Assembly (NCBI GenBank): GCA_003255025.1
Contig: QANY01013583.1
Location: forward strand, 1,853,194 to 1,917,193
Source of the DNA: Datisca glomerata
Taxonomy: Eukaryota; Streptophyta; Magnoliopsida; Cucurbitales; Datiscaceae
Length of the DNA: 64,000 bases
Reading direction: 5' to 3'
Shown one piece after another: positions 34,745 through 46,978 of this stretch. Position 1 is the first letter of the stretch; each line of letters opens with the position of its first letter. A program made the position numbers and the translations under genes. The notes below the pieces were generated by a model. That model had not been told where the DNA came from. It made no database searches and saw only the letters and a program-made list of their open reading frames with translations.

Positions 34745-35990
34745 ACAATTCTTGGGTCTACCAGGCTTAATTAACAATCTGCATTGGTCAACCAATGTGA
34801 TCAATTTACAGTCTCTAAACCATTTGACCCGTAATTGGTCATCTACCAACCATTCACCAATTATAGAAAGTTTTCTCCTTATCATAGGAAGACCCCCCAG
34901 TGAAAATCTCTTTTACATTGAACATTCATTTGCCCATTTTAAAAATCCAATTGAAATAGCGAAAGCCTATTTCCTTCCTGATTCTCATTTTGTCCCCGGA
35001 CACAAGGACAAAACCCTCAGTATCTACAGAGATGTTCTCTTAGGAACAAAATCAATAAATATCAAAGCCCATAAATAGTGTAGAAAGAAAATCCTCTATT
35101 ATTCCTTCCACATCCTCAAAATAATAACTTTAGAGGAATGAAAATTTCATTCGCCAGGGTTAAAACCTTTTTTAAATAAAAAATAATACAATTATTTTGA
35201 CTATATTAATGTTTGGTAAATAATTTTCTTGCATCACGATAGTGAATTTTTTCGTTCTTGGTTTTTGAATTTTGACAAGGATTTCAAAATTAATTTGTCA
35301 AAATGGTTTTTAAGATGGTGGTTAATCAATGGCCCTGTCTCTCAAATATTTTCAATAGAATTACAACAGAATTTTAACTTATTTCTAAACTTATTTAAAC
35401 CCTCAACAATTGAGGCCTCTTTTCCCCCAATAATTTATTTTGTGTATAAATACAAAATTTCATGGATTTTGAAGTGAGAATACGCCATTGAAGGATAAGT
35501 CCCCACCATACAATACTGCATAAAGTGGTGGGACAAATTCAGTATATTAAAAATATCTACTTCCATAAACGAGGAGTTAGCAAAAACTTACCCCAGTTAA
35601 AATCACTCAAACCTCCAGTGGCCTCACTAAAAATTAAGGAAACATACAATCAAGCTCCACGAATTGACCAATCATCAAATTTTTCTCAGGAATCAAATCC
35701 TACATCAAAACTTTCCTCAAAATGCAAAACCAAGGCTGAAAAACCAAAAGAAAAGCAGGAGTTAATACAAAAAATGCTCCTTCTTCTTGAAGACAATACA
35801 GACTCTGACTCTAAATCCTCAGTAGAGTCAAATCACCCAATAAAAAATAAAAAGAGTCAATCATCTAAAACTCTCTCTCAGTAATTGAAGGGAAAATCTC
35901 ATGTTCGTTCTCTTTCCCAATGGGCCCATGATCCCTTCCACGATTCACAAGACTCATTCGACAATATAAACCTTAGTGATGATGAATAGG
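34745..35990 (+). pseudogene. Second ORF of caulimovirid copy 1, function unknown
   Basis: Frames at 34752-35078, 35229-35477 and 35525-35884 form one interrupted protein. Its middle contains SWFLNFDKDFKINLSKWFLR followed by WWLINGPVSQIF and KISWILKW, then a second WWDKF block. Copy 2 has matching blocks around 43970-44340. The C-terminal part is rich in Ser, Lys and Glu. This Trp-rich pattern recurs in other plant genomic pararetrovirus copies as I remember them; no enzymatic motif is visible. Confidence 0.65.
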
Positions 35991-36083
35991 GGAAACTTTG
36001 GCAAAATGCCAATAAATAGAAAACAGATAATTTTGAAGGTATCATGATAGTACAATGCGTCAATCATCATACTCTTCAAAGAA

Positions 36084-36556
36084 CAAGCAAAAGTAACAAT
36101 GACCTCTAGTCCAGGGTAACAATTATCAAGGACCAGTAATACAGCAATTGTCAGAGCATGAAGATCGAGGATGTCAACTATCAAGATTCTTTGTAATTTG
36201 TCGTTGTGCAATCGTTGTACTAGTTGTCGAATAATTAGGAAACTATTTATGCTTTTTACTATTCTTAATCAAAAGTAAACAAAAGTGACATGTAAAATGT
36301 TTTTACTTTTGTAAAAACATTTTACAAGCAAAAGTAACAACGACCTCTAGTCCAAGTTAACAATTATCAAGGACCAGTAATACAGCAATTGTCAGAGCAT
36401 GAAGATCGAGGATGTCAACTATCAAGATTCTTTGTAACTTGTCGTTGTGCAATTGTTGTACTAGTTGTCGAATAATTAGGCAACTATTTATGTTTTTTAC
36501 TATTCTTAGTCAAAAGTAAACAAAAGTAGGCATGTAAAATGTTTTTACTTTTGTAG
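36084..36556 (+). repeat. Tandem duplication A in pararetroviral non-coding DNA
   Basis: A unit of 241 bp starting CAAGCAAAAGTAACAA is at 36084-36324 and again at 36325-36556, about 95 percent identical by eye. Each copy ends with AAAATGTTTTTACTTTTGTA. The unit lies just downstream of ORF2 of copy 1, where the viral intergenic promoter is expected. Confidence 0.85.
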
Positions 36557-37312
36557 AATAGAATTGTTCAGGTAAGTGATGGGTTCTCAGTGAACTCCAC
36601 TTTCTTTAGTTATAAGTAGACAGCCTTCTTCCATTTGTGAATCAGAACTCGTTTTACAACTCTTAACTATTTGAGAGCTAAAACATGTTTTGTGAAACAA
36701 AACTTTTTTTTCTCCTTTTTTGTAAATCTTTTATTTTTTTTTCTTCAACATAAATTAGTGAACGGGAGCACTAATTTACTATTGCCAACAAACGTTGTTT
36801 GTGTAAGTTTTTAATCTTACACCACAATATAATTTTTGTATCTTAATACCTCTATTAAATTTACTGTTAATTCCGCGCCTTTTGGTATATATATATTCTT
36901 AGTCAAAAGTAAACAAAAGTAGGCATGTAAAATATTTTTACTTTTGTAGAATATAATAGTTCAGGTAATTGATGGTTTTCCGGTGAACTCCACTTTCTTA
37001 ACTATAAATAGGCAGCCCTCTCTCATTTATGAATCAGAACTCATTTTACAACTTTTAACTATTTGAGAGCTAAAATATGTTTTGTAAAACGAAGCTTTCT
37101 TCTTCTCCTCTTTTGTACATCTTTTATTATTATTTTTTCAACATAAATTAGGGAGCAGGAGCACCAATTTATCGTTGCCAATAAACACTATTTTTGTAAG
37201 TTTTTAATCTTACACCACAATACACTTTTTGTTAATACAATTTTTACTATTTATCTTCTTGCATCTTAATACCTCTATTTAATTTACTATTAATTTGGCG
37301 CCTTTTGGTACA
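36501..37312 (+). repeat. Tandem duplication B with two TATA boxes
   Basis: A unit of about 393-419 bp starting TATTCTTAGTCAAAAGTAAA occurs at 36501-36893 and 36894-37312. Each copy has a TATA box (TATAAGTAG at 36611-36619, TATAAATAG at 37003-37011) followed by a similar leader (TGAATCAGAACTC, TTTGAGAGCTAAAA). This looks like a caulimovirid pregenomic RNA promoter and leader, duplicated. A third TATA word, TATATATAAG, occurs at 37371-37380 before a CT-rich tract. Confidence 0.75.
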
Positions 37313-37963
37313 TTTTAAGAATATTATTGTCCAAAATCGTCTGACCATACTCGTTTGGTGGGATAATTTTTATATATAAGGGAACCTCACCCTTTGTTGA
37401 GGAGCTATCACAAGTTATTTTTCGTAAGCCTTTAGTCTGTTTAGGATCTCATGTGTTAAGAAATAAAAATGCTCTCCATTTTCTCTACTCTCTCTCTCTC
37501 TACTACATTCTATCTTACTACTGCATAAACAAGTCTTGAAAAATTATAAGTTGAGATATATTAAGAGCTCTGAAAAGCTTCCTCACCAGTAAGTTATTCT
37601 CTTCTCATTAAACAATTATTGTTCATGAGATCATGTGTGTTATAATTTAAACCTAATATAACATTTACTATGATATTTAGTATTCATGATCCATGCTAAC
37701 TCTAAGGCACTCAATATGTAACTATTATGGTTGAGGAAGAAATCACTGTAGACTATAGCAAATTCAGGGAACAATCAAGGAATAATTAGTGGGATGTCAT
37801 ACAAGTCACGCATTGTTAAGGTCCGTTGAGCAGGGATTGCGTTAGGACTGTTGACCCAATTAAAATGTTGACAGATGTGCTAATAATGAGTTATTTTGTT
37901 CTTTGAAGGGTGAATAGTGAATAGTCCCCTCACTTAACAAATGCGTGTTGGTTAGATGTAAGT

Positions 37964-37977
37964 TGGTATTAGAGCCA
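37964..37977 (+). other. tRNA-Met primer-binding site of caulimovirid copy 2
   Basis: TGGTATTAGAGCCA differs by one base from the standard initiator tRNA-Met site TGGTATCAGAGCCA that caulimovirids use to start minus-strand synthesis. It is by convention the first nucleotide of such genomes and lies about 150 bp before the movement-protein sequence. Confidence 0.75.
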
Positions 37978-38109
37978 TTAATAGTTCTGGTTATTGTAGT
38001 GGATAGATTTCCTATAAATTATGCATATATGGTCACAATACATCCATGCATGATCTAAGCTCACCTTTTATCACAACAATAGCTAATACTGTTGCCTCAA
38101 CCTCTGTAG

Positions 38110-39060
38110 TAACAGAATTAATTGCTTATCATGATGTAAGAGAAGCTTTGGATAAATGGGCTATTCTTAAAATTAAACCAGAAACGAATTTATAAGATTG
38201 GAACATTTGACTTCACCAGTAAAAAGATAATTAAAACTTTTGAATATGTTATTCCTTTACAGAATAATGATGACATGATATATCTCTTGCATATCCATGA
38301 TTTATATCCTTTTATGCAAGAGTATAAATATCTGCATATAAGACTTATTCAAATTGCATTCAAACCCTTGACTTTATTATGTCATAACACCAGCATAAAA
38401 TGCACTCTTAGAAATGGTAGATGTTTAAAATGAAAAGCTCACTTATGGGAGTTATAGAGACTAGTTTATCTCATGGACCAGTCTATTTTAATATTTATTA
38501 TGAATCTAAGCCTTACAATTTCTGACAGTAATTTAGCCAAAGTTCTTGAACTAAGAGTTCAATCGCATGGTTATGATTACCTTCCAGGATCTTCTCCTTT
38601 TACTATCTTATTCAGGATTCATCTTAAGGTTCTCACAACCTTAAATCCTTACACCCGAAAGTAAACTGAGCAACGACATACAATCCTTATTGATACTAAT
38701 CTCTTCAATGGCTAGGTTGCTATTCCTCACATGATACATTGGTCTGATATCATTTTTTTCTGAAACATGACAAATCACTAATGTCGTACCTACCAAACCT
38801 ATAATACGAAAATCTATTGAAGATGTCATTCAAACCCAAGGAAGTAATGTTTATCTTCGTTTTCAGAAACCTTTAACTAGAAGCCTTTCTAGTATAAGTA
38901 ACATAAGTATTCCTTCTTATAAGGTTGATATTCCTGAATCCTCCAGACAATCTATATCGGAACCAATAGGATCAATGAATATGAGAATTCCTTTCTCCCT
39001 GAGTACTATATCAAAGGAATCCACATATTTGACAACCAGATAGGTCATGGTGTTTATGAA
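38110..39060 (+). pseudogene. Movement-protein region of caulimovirid copy 2
   Basis: The frame at 38473-38661 contains NLSLTISDSNLAKVLELRV and HGYDYLPGSSPFTILFRI, then a VLTTLNP block. These are recognisable blocks of the caulimovirid 30K-superfamily movement protein, which opens plasmodesmata for cell-to-cell spread. Sequence before (SHGPVYFN at about 38470, in another frame) belongs to the same domain. Multiple stops follow. Confidence 0.75.
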
Positions 39061-40045
39061 TCCAATACTAACAGAAGGCCAAATAGCTCAATTGCCAGTT
39101 AAATGCAATTTAATCTTTAATGGATTTTACACTCAAAAGTTTATTAAGATAAAGTTTTCACCAGGATTTTATGTAGCTTAAGTATCAGGGATATAGGAAT
39201 TGGTATTTTTTCAACCATAATCCTCAATAGCTTTTAGGTTGTAAAAACCTTTATTATTACCAGTTAGAGAAAGATCATCGCCTTCAGTCATTTCCTGAAT
39301 GGTATTATCAGCTCACTTTAAATGTTAGAATACATGATGACCAGCAGTTACATGTTTTGTCTACCATACAAAAAACTTGGATTACCACAGGTGTTCGAAC
39401 TTACCAATCAACTCATCAACCACCTTTATCCTTAGAACTTGCTCCAGGTAATGGGAATCAGAAACTTGTAGTTATAAAACCCTATACTGAAGTCTCAAAG
39501 AAAGTTAATCATTAGGATCCTGTCAAGATTAAAGACATTTTGCCCTTAACCAAACAGAATAATTATACAAATCTCTCCCTTTAAACTGTAGGCACATAGT
39601 TAACTAGAATTGAGAATCACGTTGCTCAAATCCAGGACACACAGGATACTAAGACTCAACAGCATCATGTCGACAAGCAGAAACTTAACCTTGAATCTAT
39701 CACTATCCAACCCCCTCTTGATATCCAAAATTTTAAATTAAAATCTACTAAAAGATGAAGATTTTATGGAAACTCTTATTGGGAAAATAAAAAATCTTAA
39801 GATTTCCACCCCTGAAAACTCTGGTCAACTGAATATGATGAATCAGGAAGATTCACCACACTAGGAAGAATTTGAAGACTTTTCCTTATCTCAAATTTTG
39901 GATATCCAAAATTTTTTTGATGATACTACTAATAAACTCTTCTATTCCTATTCCAAAAGGCCCACTGCTCGTATTGCTTTAACAAGACCCAATAGATATT
40001 ATTATCCTAGACCTACCCCTCAGAACCTTTTATATGAAGAAGATT
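39060..40045 (+). pseudogene. Polyprotein linker region of caulimovirid copy 2
   Basis: Between movement and coat domains lies a Gln-, Thr- and Asn-rich stretch with many stops. I recognise no domain, which is expected for the variable linker of these polyproteins. Confidence 0.5.
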
Positions 40046-40049
40046 TTCT

Positions 40050-41130
40050 TCATTCATAGAAATATTATCATGGCAAAACCATCTATGAATGGAACATAGA
40101 TAGCAAATATGAATACCAAGTATTTAAAACTATCCATGAAATGATTATGTACTCTTTTGTATGTAAGCAGACTTATAATACATATCACCAGATCTGTTGA
40201 ATCCTTGTTAATGATTTTATAGGAACACTTAAAGGATAGTGGGACAACTGTCTCACTGATAGTCAATAACATTTAGAGATCTTAAATTCCTTTAAGATCC
40301 ACATTGACCCTATAACTGGTACCCAGACCAGAACTGAAGATGTCTTTCATACACTTACCCAATCCATCATTCATCACTTTCTTGGACCAGGAATTGTTAA
40401 TACTGACAGACATCAAGAACTATTACAAAATTTGATATGCCCTTCTTTAACCCACTTCTGAAGGTATAAGGATGTCTTTCTCATGAAATTCACGCAAATA
40501 GGTGATGTCAACAGTGAACATTGGAAGGTTAAATTCATCGATGGTCTCCCAAGTCTTTTTGCTGAAAGAGTTCATAGAAAACTCAGGGATAAACATGATC
40601 AAATGAACATTCCCTACGGCCAGTATACTTATGGCCATCTCATTGCCCTTGTCATTGAAGAAGGACTAGGACTTTGCAATGATATGAAATTACAACATAT
40701 GATGAAAAATCAGAACCTTGACAACAGAAAAGAATTGGGTGAATTTTACGATCAATTTGCCTACGATATTAAAATACAATATCCTTCTACTTCTAAACCT
40801 CACAGGACTTCTAAGCCCTACAAATCCCATAAAAATACTTCTCTAAGAAGAAATCCAGACGTAAAGATGGCCCACATCTGAAGAATTTCCCTCTAGCAAG
40901 CAAAAATCCAAAGGCACCTGCTATAAGTGGGTTACCCTGACATTTTGCTAATAAATGTCGATCCAAATTTAAAAGAAGAGTCAGTGAATTATCTCTTGGT
41001 GAGGAGACTCAACAGAAAATCCTAAATTAACTTTCTGAAGGCAGTTCTACCGAATATAGTACAGATGATGACTTTGCTCATATACATGCATTTGACTCTG
41101 ACTATCCTGCCACATCTGAATAGCCTGAAC
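40050..41130 (+). pseudogene. Coat-protein region of caulimovirid copy 2
   Basis: The best frame (40483-40878) contains HWKVKFIDGLPSLFAERV and YGHLIALVIEEGLGLC, matching copy 1, and ends in a basic segment. A zinc knuckle follows at about 40930-40975; it starts CYK and ends with Cys, but a small deletion shifts its frame. An acidic serine-rich tail is present to about 41120. The order knuckle then acidic tail is as in copy 1. Confidence 0.75.
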
Positions 41131-41689
41131 AACCTTGTTGCTCTAAGACAAGCAACATGAAAACTAAAACCAAGTAATGGAAGGTAGTCGTTGTGATGAA
41201 CGGTCTTGATCTAAATGGACCAAGTCTCAATATCTTAACCAATACTCAGTGATATTTTCTCGCTACAGCTGACCAGATCAATGATCCATTGATGAAATTA
41301 AAGTTTTTAGAAACTTGTTATAAGACTTATACTACTCTTGCTCCTGAGATCCAACCTATTGAAAACTACAGTATGAATGAGCTCTTAAATCGTATTCAAC
41401 AAGACTCTTTACCTATCAACATGTTATCATTTTAGACCTGAAAATAAAAATTAATACAATTAAGTCTGAAATTCAGCAGCTCGAGACTGCTAATCAAACC
41501 ATTCCCCATGATCAAAATCTCCTTAAATAGTCTACCACCAAAGGGAAAACCCTTTTAGACTCAACTGAGACTTCCTCACCAGATCAGCCTAATCAGACTC
41601 TATATCAGACCAATCTGATTATTCTAGCTCAACTTAAGGATAATAATCCTCATTTATTTCTTCTTAACCAAGTCACTTTCCAGAAATGG

Positions 41690-42130
41690 TACACTAAGAA
41701 TATCTCAGTAATCAAACCAGATTTCATCATTACAGATGCCACTGTCTTAGTTGATAGTCGTGCTGATATGAACTGTATTCATGAAGGGTTAATCCATATC
41801 AAATATTTCCAAAAAATCACCCAATATCTTACAAGTGCTAGTACAATTCTATGTGTATCCAATATAAAATACCTGAAGCACTTATACGCAAACATGGTGT
41901 TTGCTTATCTGCATCATTTGTTTTAATAAAAACATGACACAAAGTATCATTCTAGGTAATCATTTCTTAAATTCCATTATACCTATTACAAGAATTGATA
42001 CATCAAGTATCCATACTGCGATTCACAATTATAGTATTACCTTTGAATTCATTACAAAACCATATACAAAGGAAGTTGATCTCATAAAATATTTTATTGA
42101 AAATAGGACTAATCAGTTAAAGTTGATATA
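41690..42130 (+). pseudogene. Aspartic protease region of caulimovirid copy 2
   Basis: The block VLVDSRADMNCIHEG near 41747-41790 corresponds to the active site of copy 1, with Gly of the DSG replaced by Arg. Later, SIILGNHFLNSIIP in the frame at 41901-42128 matches the ILGLPF strand. A frameshift lies between the two. The protease is inactive. Confidence 0.7.
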
Positions 42131-42294
42131 GAAAGAGATCCACTTTCTTACTATTGATAGACGTATACAACAATCTACAATACAAAATAAAATATAAAAA
42201 ATTCTGCATGAATTTAAAATAGAAATATGTAGTGATATTCCTAATGCTTTTTGGGATAGAAAGAAACATATCATATCTCTACCGTATAATCATG

Positions 42295-43455
42295 ATTTTA
42301 ATTAGAAAAATATTCCTACTAAATTCAGACCTAGCCAGATGAAAAAAGAATATTTATAAATATGTAAAACAGAAATAGAATCCTTTTTACAGAAAAAATT
42401 AATTAGACCCAGTAAATCTCCATGGAGTTGTACTGGATTCTATGTTAATAAAAATGCTGAGATTGAAATAGGATCATCTAGGTTAGTAATCAATTATAAA
42501 CCGCTTAATGATGCTTTAAAGTGGATATGATATTCTATACCTAATATAAAATATTTGCTTGACAGACTGCATGATTCAGTAATTTTTTTCCAAATTTGAT
42601 TTAAAATCAGGATTTTGACAAATACAGATAGCTGAACAGGATAGGTATAAAACTACTTTTACAGTACCTTTTGGCCATTATGAATTGAATGTTTTACTAT
42701 TTGGAGTTAAAAATGTCAATCTGAATTCCAGCATATCATGAATGATATATTTAATTCTTATACTAAATTTAGTATTTGTTATATAGATGATGTCTTAATT
42801 TTTTCATCTTCTATAGATCAGCATATATTAAACACTTGAATATTTTCAAGCATGTTATTAACAGAAATGGCTTAGTTCTGTCTGCCCGCAAAATAAAAAT
42901 ATTCAAACTACAATAAGATTTTTAGGTCATAATATTTCTAATGAAACTATTATCCCCATTAACCGTATTATTGAATTTGATTCTAAATTTTCAGATGAAA
43001 TCAAAGATAAGACCCAACTACAAAGATTTCTAGGAAGTCTTAATTATATCCGCGACTTTTATCCGCAATAAGCACATGATACTTCTATTTTTAATAATAG
43101 ACTTCAGAAAAATCCTGCTCCTTGGACTCCAGAACATGCTCTTGTCGTTAAGAAAATTAAAGAGAAGATTAAGCAGTTATATTGTTTATCTCTACCTAAT
43201 CCTAATTGACATAAAACTGTAAAAACTGATGCTTCTAATTTAGGCTATTGAGGTATTCTAAAACAACTCAACCACCATAAACAGAAAGAATAATTCTTAA
43301 AATTCACATCAGGAACTTGAAAAGGACCGGCAAAACATTATCCTACTATTAAACAAGAATGCTTAGCTATAATTAAATGTGCTCTTAAATTCCTGGATGA
43401 TTTACTTAACCAACATTTTCTAATCTGAGTTGATTGCTCTGCTGCTAAACAGATA
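42295..43455 (+). pseudogene. Reverse transcriptase and RNase H of caulimovirid copy 2
   Basis: Motifs can be followed in several frames: WSCTGFYVNKNAE, LVINYKPLND, the palm block FKSGF-type segment near 42600, FGHYELNV, and an intact catalytic box CYIDD at 42777-42791. Thumb sequence (QLQRFLGSLNYIRDFY) is at about 43015-43065. RNase H follows with TDASNLGY, an invariant-looking KHYPTIKQECLAI, and DCSAAKQIFK, where recognisable RNase H sequence stops. Stops and single-base indels break it in many places. Confidence 0.8.
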
Positions 43456-44900
43456 TTTAAAAATAGTATGAGTATGAATAACAGAAGTCGTGGTCGGGGC
43501 CAACGCGGTCGTGGCAGAGGTCGTAATAGTATGCAACAACTGCAAGATGGTATTTTCTGGCAGTAGAATTTCCCAATCTCAACAGAAAGCAATGAGCCTC
43601 TTCTAGAAAATCTGCTAAAGATGTCCTCCTCATTTCAGAACAATATCTTATCAACAATACAACAGAAGAAACAATCCTTATGATTGACTCTGTTGATGAA
43701 AAATTGATGTCTGATCCATGAAAAATTAAAAAGAGGTATCTCTCTACCCAACAATTTCTCCCTCATTTTGAACAGTACCGGTACATCTATGAAGCCATCC
43801 TCATAGAAACAACATCCATGGAGATTAATCACACACTTCATGACCCAAGCCAAAATACTAGTCCTATTACCTTTAGTAAAGCTGCCATCCGTGACATTAT
43901 GCCCATTAATCAATGGGGCATCCATCTGCACACAACCTGCAGTTTAGAAATCAGTAATAAAGAAGTAAGATACAATTATTGGGATTATATTGATCCCTTT
44001 ACCTATATGTTATATCATCAGAATCATGTCCACAACAATACATGATTTATTCAGATTTGTCCAGAAGTTCTCAACCACGAGCTACCTAATTGGTTTCTCG
44101 TCTGGTGGGATAAATTTGATCCTACATTGGACACAATACCAGAACAAATTCAAACTGAATTTAAAGAATGGCAAGCAGCTTGTTCTCTCATAACAGGAAA
44201 TAAAGACATTTCAATGTCTAAATCAATAAATCATTTTATTATTCGATTCTGCATCCCATGGATTTGGAAATGGGATTTACGCTACGATTACTAGAACAAA
44301 ATCCCAAGGCTCAAAAGGGTATTTTTCACGCAATGGTGGGATGAACCTTCATTTACCATAACTAATTAAGGCCATCAAAACCCCTACTCAAGCTTGCTTT
44401 GATGCCATCCCCAAAGCTCTCCCAGCTAAATCGAGCTAAAACAGAAATTTCCTAATTTACCCGAAAAAGATTTACTTATTAAAACTATGTATCATATTAA
44501 GGAACAATTTCTCCATGTCTTTGGTCCTGACGATATCTCCATGAAATCTGTACATAGTCAAACAGACTCTGACCATGATGACAATTCCTTTAGTATTATG
44601 GCTGGAGAAAGCCAAAAGCCAGAATCGTCTGACCCTACTCTTTCAGATTTTTGGGATTCCCTGACCACCCTCATCTCTGATAAACTGGAACATGACCAGC
44701 TCGAAAAAAGACAAGAATGACCTGGTAGAAAAGACAGGAAATGACAAGCTAAGGCATAATCTGGTCTGCTACTTCAGCAGCATTCAAGAACGGAAACCCA
44801 CAAACAGAGACAACCAAAACTACTTTTTTAAAGTAGCCATTATCATCAACAGGAACAAGGCAGGCAATGACATTGTCTCCCACTTACAGAAATGATAAAT
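43455..44900 (+). pseudogene. Arg-Gly-rich segment and second ORF of caulimovirid copy 2
   Basis: Directly after the RNase H comes NRSRGRGQRGRGRGR at about 43479-43525, which may be an RNA-binding tail or the start of ORF2. Frames at 43818-44042 and 44487-44717 and the intervening sequence carry the Trp-rich ORF2 blocks NWFLVWWDKFDPT and FTQWWDEPSF, and an acidic-serine C-terminal part. These match copy 1 in order. The function of this ORF is unknown; conservation in two diverged copies suggests it was needed by the virus. Confidence 0.65.
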
Positions 44901-45173
44901 CTATTTTTCTTAAAGTAGATTCCCACTCAAAAGAAGATAAAGGTTGTACGACTTCAGCTCATCCATGACACTATATATATTAGGTGATTTAAGTTGTTGA
45001 TGCACAATTTAGATCGAACAGTGTTATTACTATTGAACAACTTGAATTTCAAAGATGTTGGCCTAAGTGGCGGAGACATTATAAGTGATTTATACTAGGT
45101 TGGCAAAAAAGTTTATGAAGGCACGATCTTTGAGTCTTATGATACCAATCGATATATAACTCGAGAGATTAGG

Positions 45174-46365
45174 AGTGAACAAAATGTACTGAACCGATCA
45201 AAAAATTCATAATTCGGTCGGCTCTTTAAAGTCATTCGATTCGGTTCGGTTTAGTATTCCTGTCAAATTGAAGTTCGGTTCGGTTAGAAATTTATTGAAT
45301 TTTCAAACCAAACTGAAACTTATATGACAAAACGACGTCGTTTTTTATCCCTAAGTAATTTCTCAACTGATCTCCTATACACTGTCGTTTCACCTATATA
45401 AGCTGAAAAAATGGAATAAGGTTCAAATCCTTTTCTGCATTTCACCCTCTCCGTTACAGTTTCACCTCTCCCCACCAATCGCGCAGCTTCAGAGCTTCTC
45501 CAGATCTCCTCATTCCATCTCCTCGTTCCAGATCTCCTCGTTCCAGATCTCCTCGTTCCATCTTTAGATCTCTCGTTCCTTCTTCCCTTCTTGCTTCCCC
45601 TTTCTCCTTTCTCCTTCCTCCCTTTGGGGACTGCGTTTAGGAGTAGGGATTAGGGCTCATTTCTCTCTCCCTCATTCTGTTCCTTCTCTGTCGTGTGAGA
45701 TTGTCTTGAATGTGATTATGTTTCTTCATTTTCTTTACTGTTTTGTTCACTGATTTGAGATTAGTGCTCATTTTCTTTAGGAGTTCAGGATTTTCGTTTA
45801 GGAATTTCTGGGATTAGGGCTCGTTTTAGGATTTTTGTTGAATCCTTTGGTGGTTTACGGCTCGTTCAGGATTTTCGTTTGGGATTAGGGCTCATTTTAG
45901 GACCATGAACTTTCTGATATTGTGTTACTGAGATTCTGCCTTTTGGATTTTCGTTTGGTAGTTTACTGATATTCTGCGTTTTAGTGATTTATGCGTTTAA
46001 GCTAGGTGATTTACTAGTTAGTGATTTACTGATATGGAGATTAGATGGTTTGGTGCTTTACTGATTCACAGACCTAGTTAATGATTCACTGATGATGCTT
46101 GGTGATCTATGGTTTTAAAGTTGAACTTTTGCTAAAAATTAAACTGTGAAGGTATTGGCATTCAACGGCCAAACCGAGCCGAATCATAAATCTTTTTTTT
46201 TTTCGGTAAATTAAAAACACCGAATCATAAATCACAGTTCACATAGAATGCACTGCTAAACTGAACCACCAAATCATAAATGCACCGTCAAACTAAAATT
46301 TTTAATTCAGTTTTACTTTTTTTTTAAAAAAATTAGTTGAGCTGGAGGGTGAACACCCATGTCAA
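45174..46365. mobile_element. Non-autonomous hAT-like element
   Basis: The left part starts TAGGAGTGAACAAAATG and contains CGGTTCGGTT subterminal words. The right part contains the inverted words AACCGAGCCGAA and ends near TGAACACCC. Inside are a 16-bp palindrome AAAACGACGTCGTTTT (45329-45344), a TATA-like CCTATATAAG, and a CT-rich block with two and a half 15-bp repeats CCAGATCTCCTCGTT (about 45510-45560). No coding sequence. The 8-bp duplication was not confirmed, so the borders are approximate. Confidence 0.45.
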
Positions 46366-46858
46366 ATGAACAAATGACTAAACATCCCATGATCCATGTG
46401 TGGACCAATTATTTTTCTCTTTATTTTTTATTTTAGATTGACTAGTTGAAGAACATGATGAGAACTCAAATCCGGATTTGACATGTTTATTAAATTTTAG
46501 ATTAAAAAATTAAATTTAAAATTTAGATTGAAGATTTATAATATTATGATGAATATCACATAATTTTTTTAATTTTATTTTAGTAAATATGAATTTAGAT
46601 AATTAATTCAGATCTTATAAAATTTATAATTCAAATCATCAAGTAAACATGATGATTTTTTTGTTCTTTTTAATAGCAAACAGTCGACCTCCATATCAAA
46701 CATAACCTCCTCTTGCTCGCGGCAGAACCTTTGTTAGTGAGAACGCGTTTAATACGCGTCCTGCTTCTTGCTCGGCGCTGCTCTGCTCCTGCACTCCTGC
46801 ATCCTGCTTCTTCCATTCCAGGGCTGAAGTCTCTGGACTTCGACGGAGCTTCTCCCTC

Positions 46859-46978
46859 TCAGACGACCTAGGGCTCAAAGATTCTCATTGATTTACAAGT
46901 TTAATTCTCTTGTCTCCTTCACTTTAAATTTTTTGTTTTTGATTTGAGATTTAATTCTTCGAGCCCTAGGTCGTCTGA
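46859..46978. repeat. 18-bp perfect inverted repeat in the hAT leader
   Basis: TCAGACGACCTAGGGCTC (46859-46876) and its exact complement GAGCCCTAGGTCGTCTGA (46961-46978) are separated by 84 nt. The transcript of the transposase leader would fold into a strong stem here. Confidence 0.8.

Larger units (their letters stand above)
30940..35990 (+). mobile_element. Endogenous caulimovirid copy 1 (florendovirus-like), 5'-truncated and decayed
   Basis: In order on the plus strand are a possible movement-protein tail (to about 31230, uncertain), coat-protein-like sequence, a zinc knuckle, an aspartic protease, a reverse transcriptase, the end of an RNase H and a second ORF. There are no LTRs and no integrase, which separates it from Ty3/gypsy elements and fits the plant pararetrovirus family Caulimoviridae. 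A second ORF downstream of the polyprotein fits florendoviruses as I remember them. Stops and frame changes occur throughout, so no product could be made. The components are listed separately. Confidence 0.8.
37964..44900 (+). mobile_element. Endogenous caulimovirid copy 2 (florendovirus-like), near full length and decayed
   Basis: From the primer-binding site the plus strand carries in order movement protein, a linker, coat protein with zinc knuckle, aspartic protease, reverse transcriptase, RNase H, an Arg-Gly-rich segment and ORF2. The length of about 7 kb fits a caulimovirid genome. Numerous stops and frameshifts break every domain. It has the same orientation as copy 1 but is clearly diverged from it, so the two derive from related but distinct viral lineages or old insertions. 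Confidence 0.85.

Noticed and set aside
43338..43931. Several minus-strand frames across the viral RNase H and ORF2 region
   Set aside because: They are antisense shadows of the plus-strand viral relic and show no domain.
30940..44900. Interpretation of the viral-like copies as Ty3/gypsy retrotransposons
   Set aside because: No integrase or LTRs were found. A movement-protein domain, a coat-protein knuckle with acidic tail and a second ORF point to caulimovirids.
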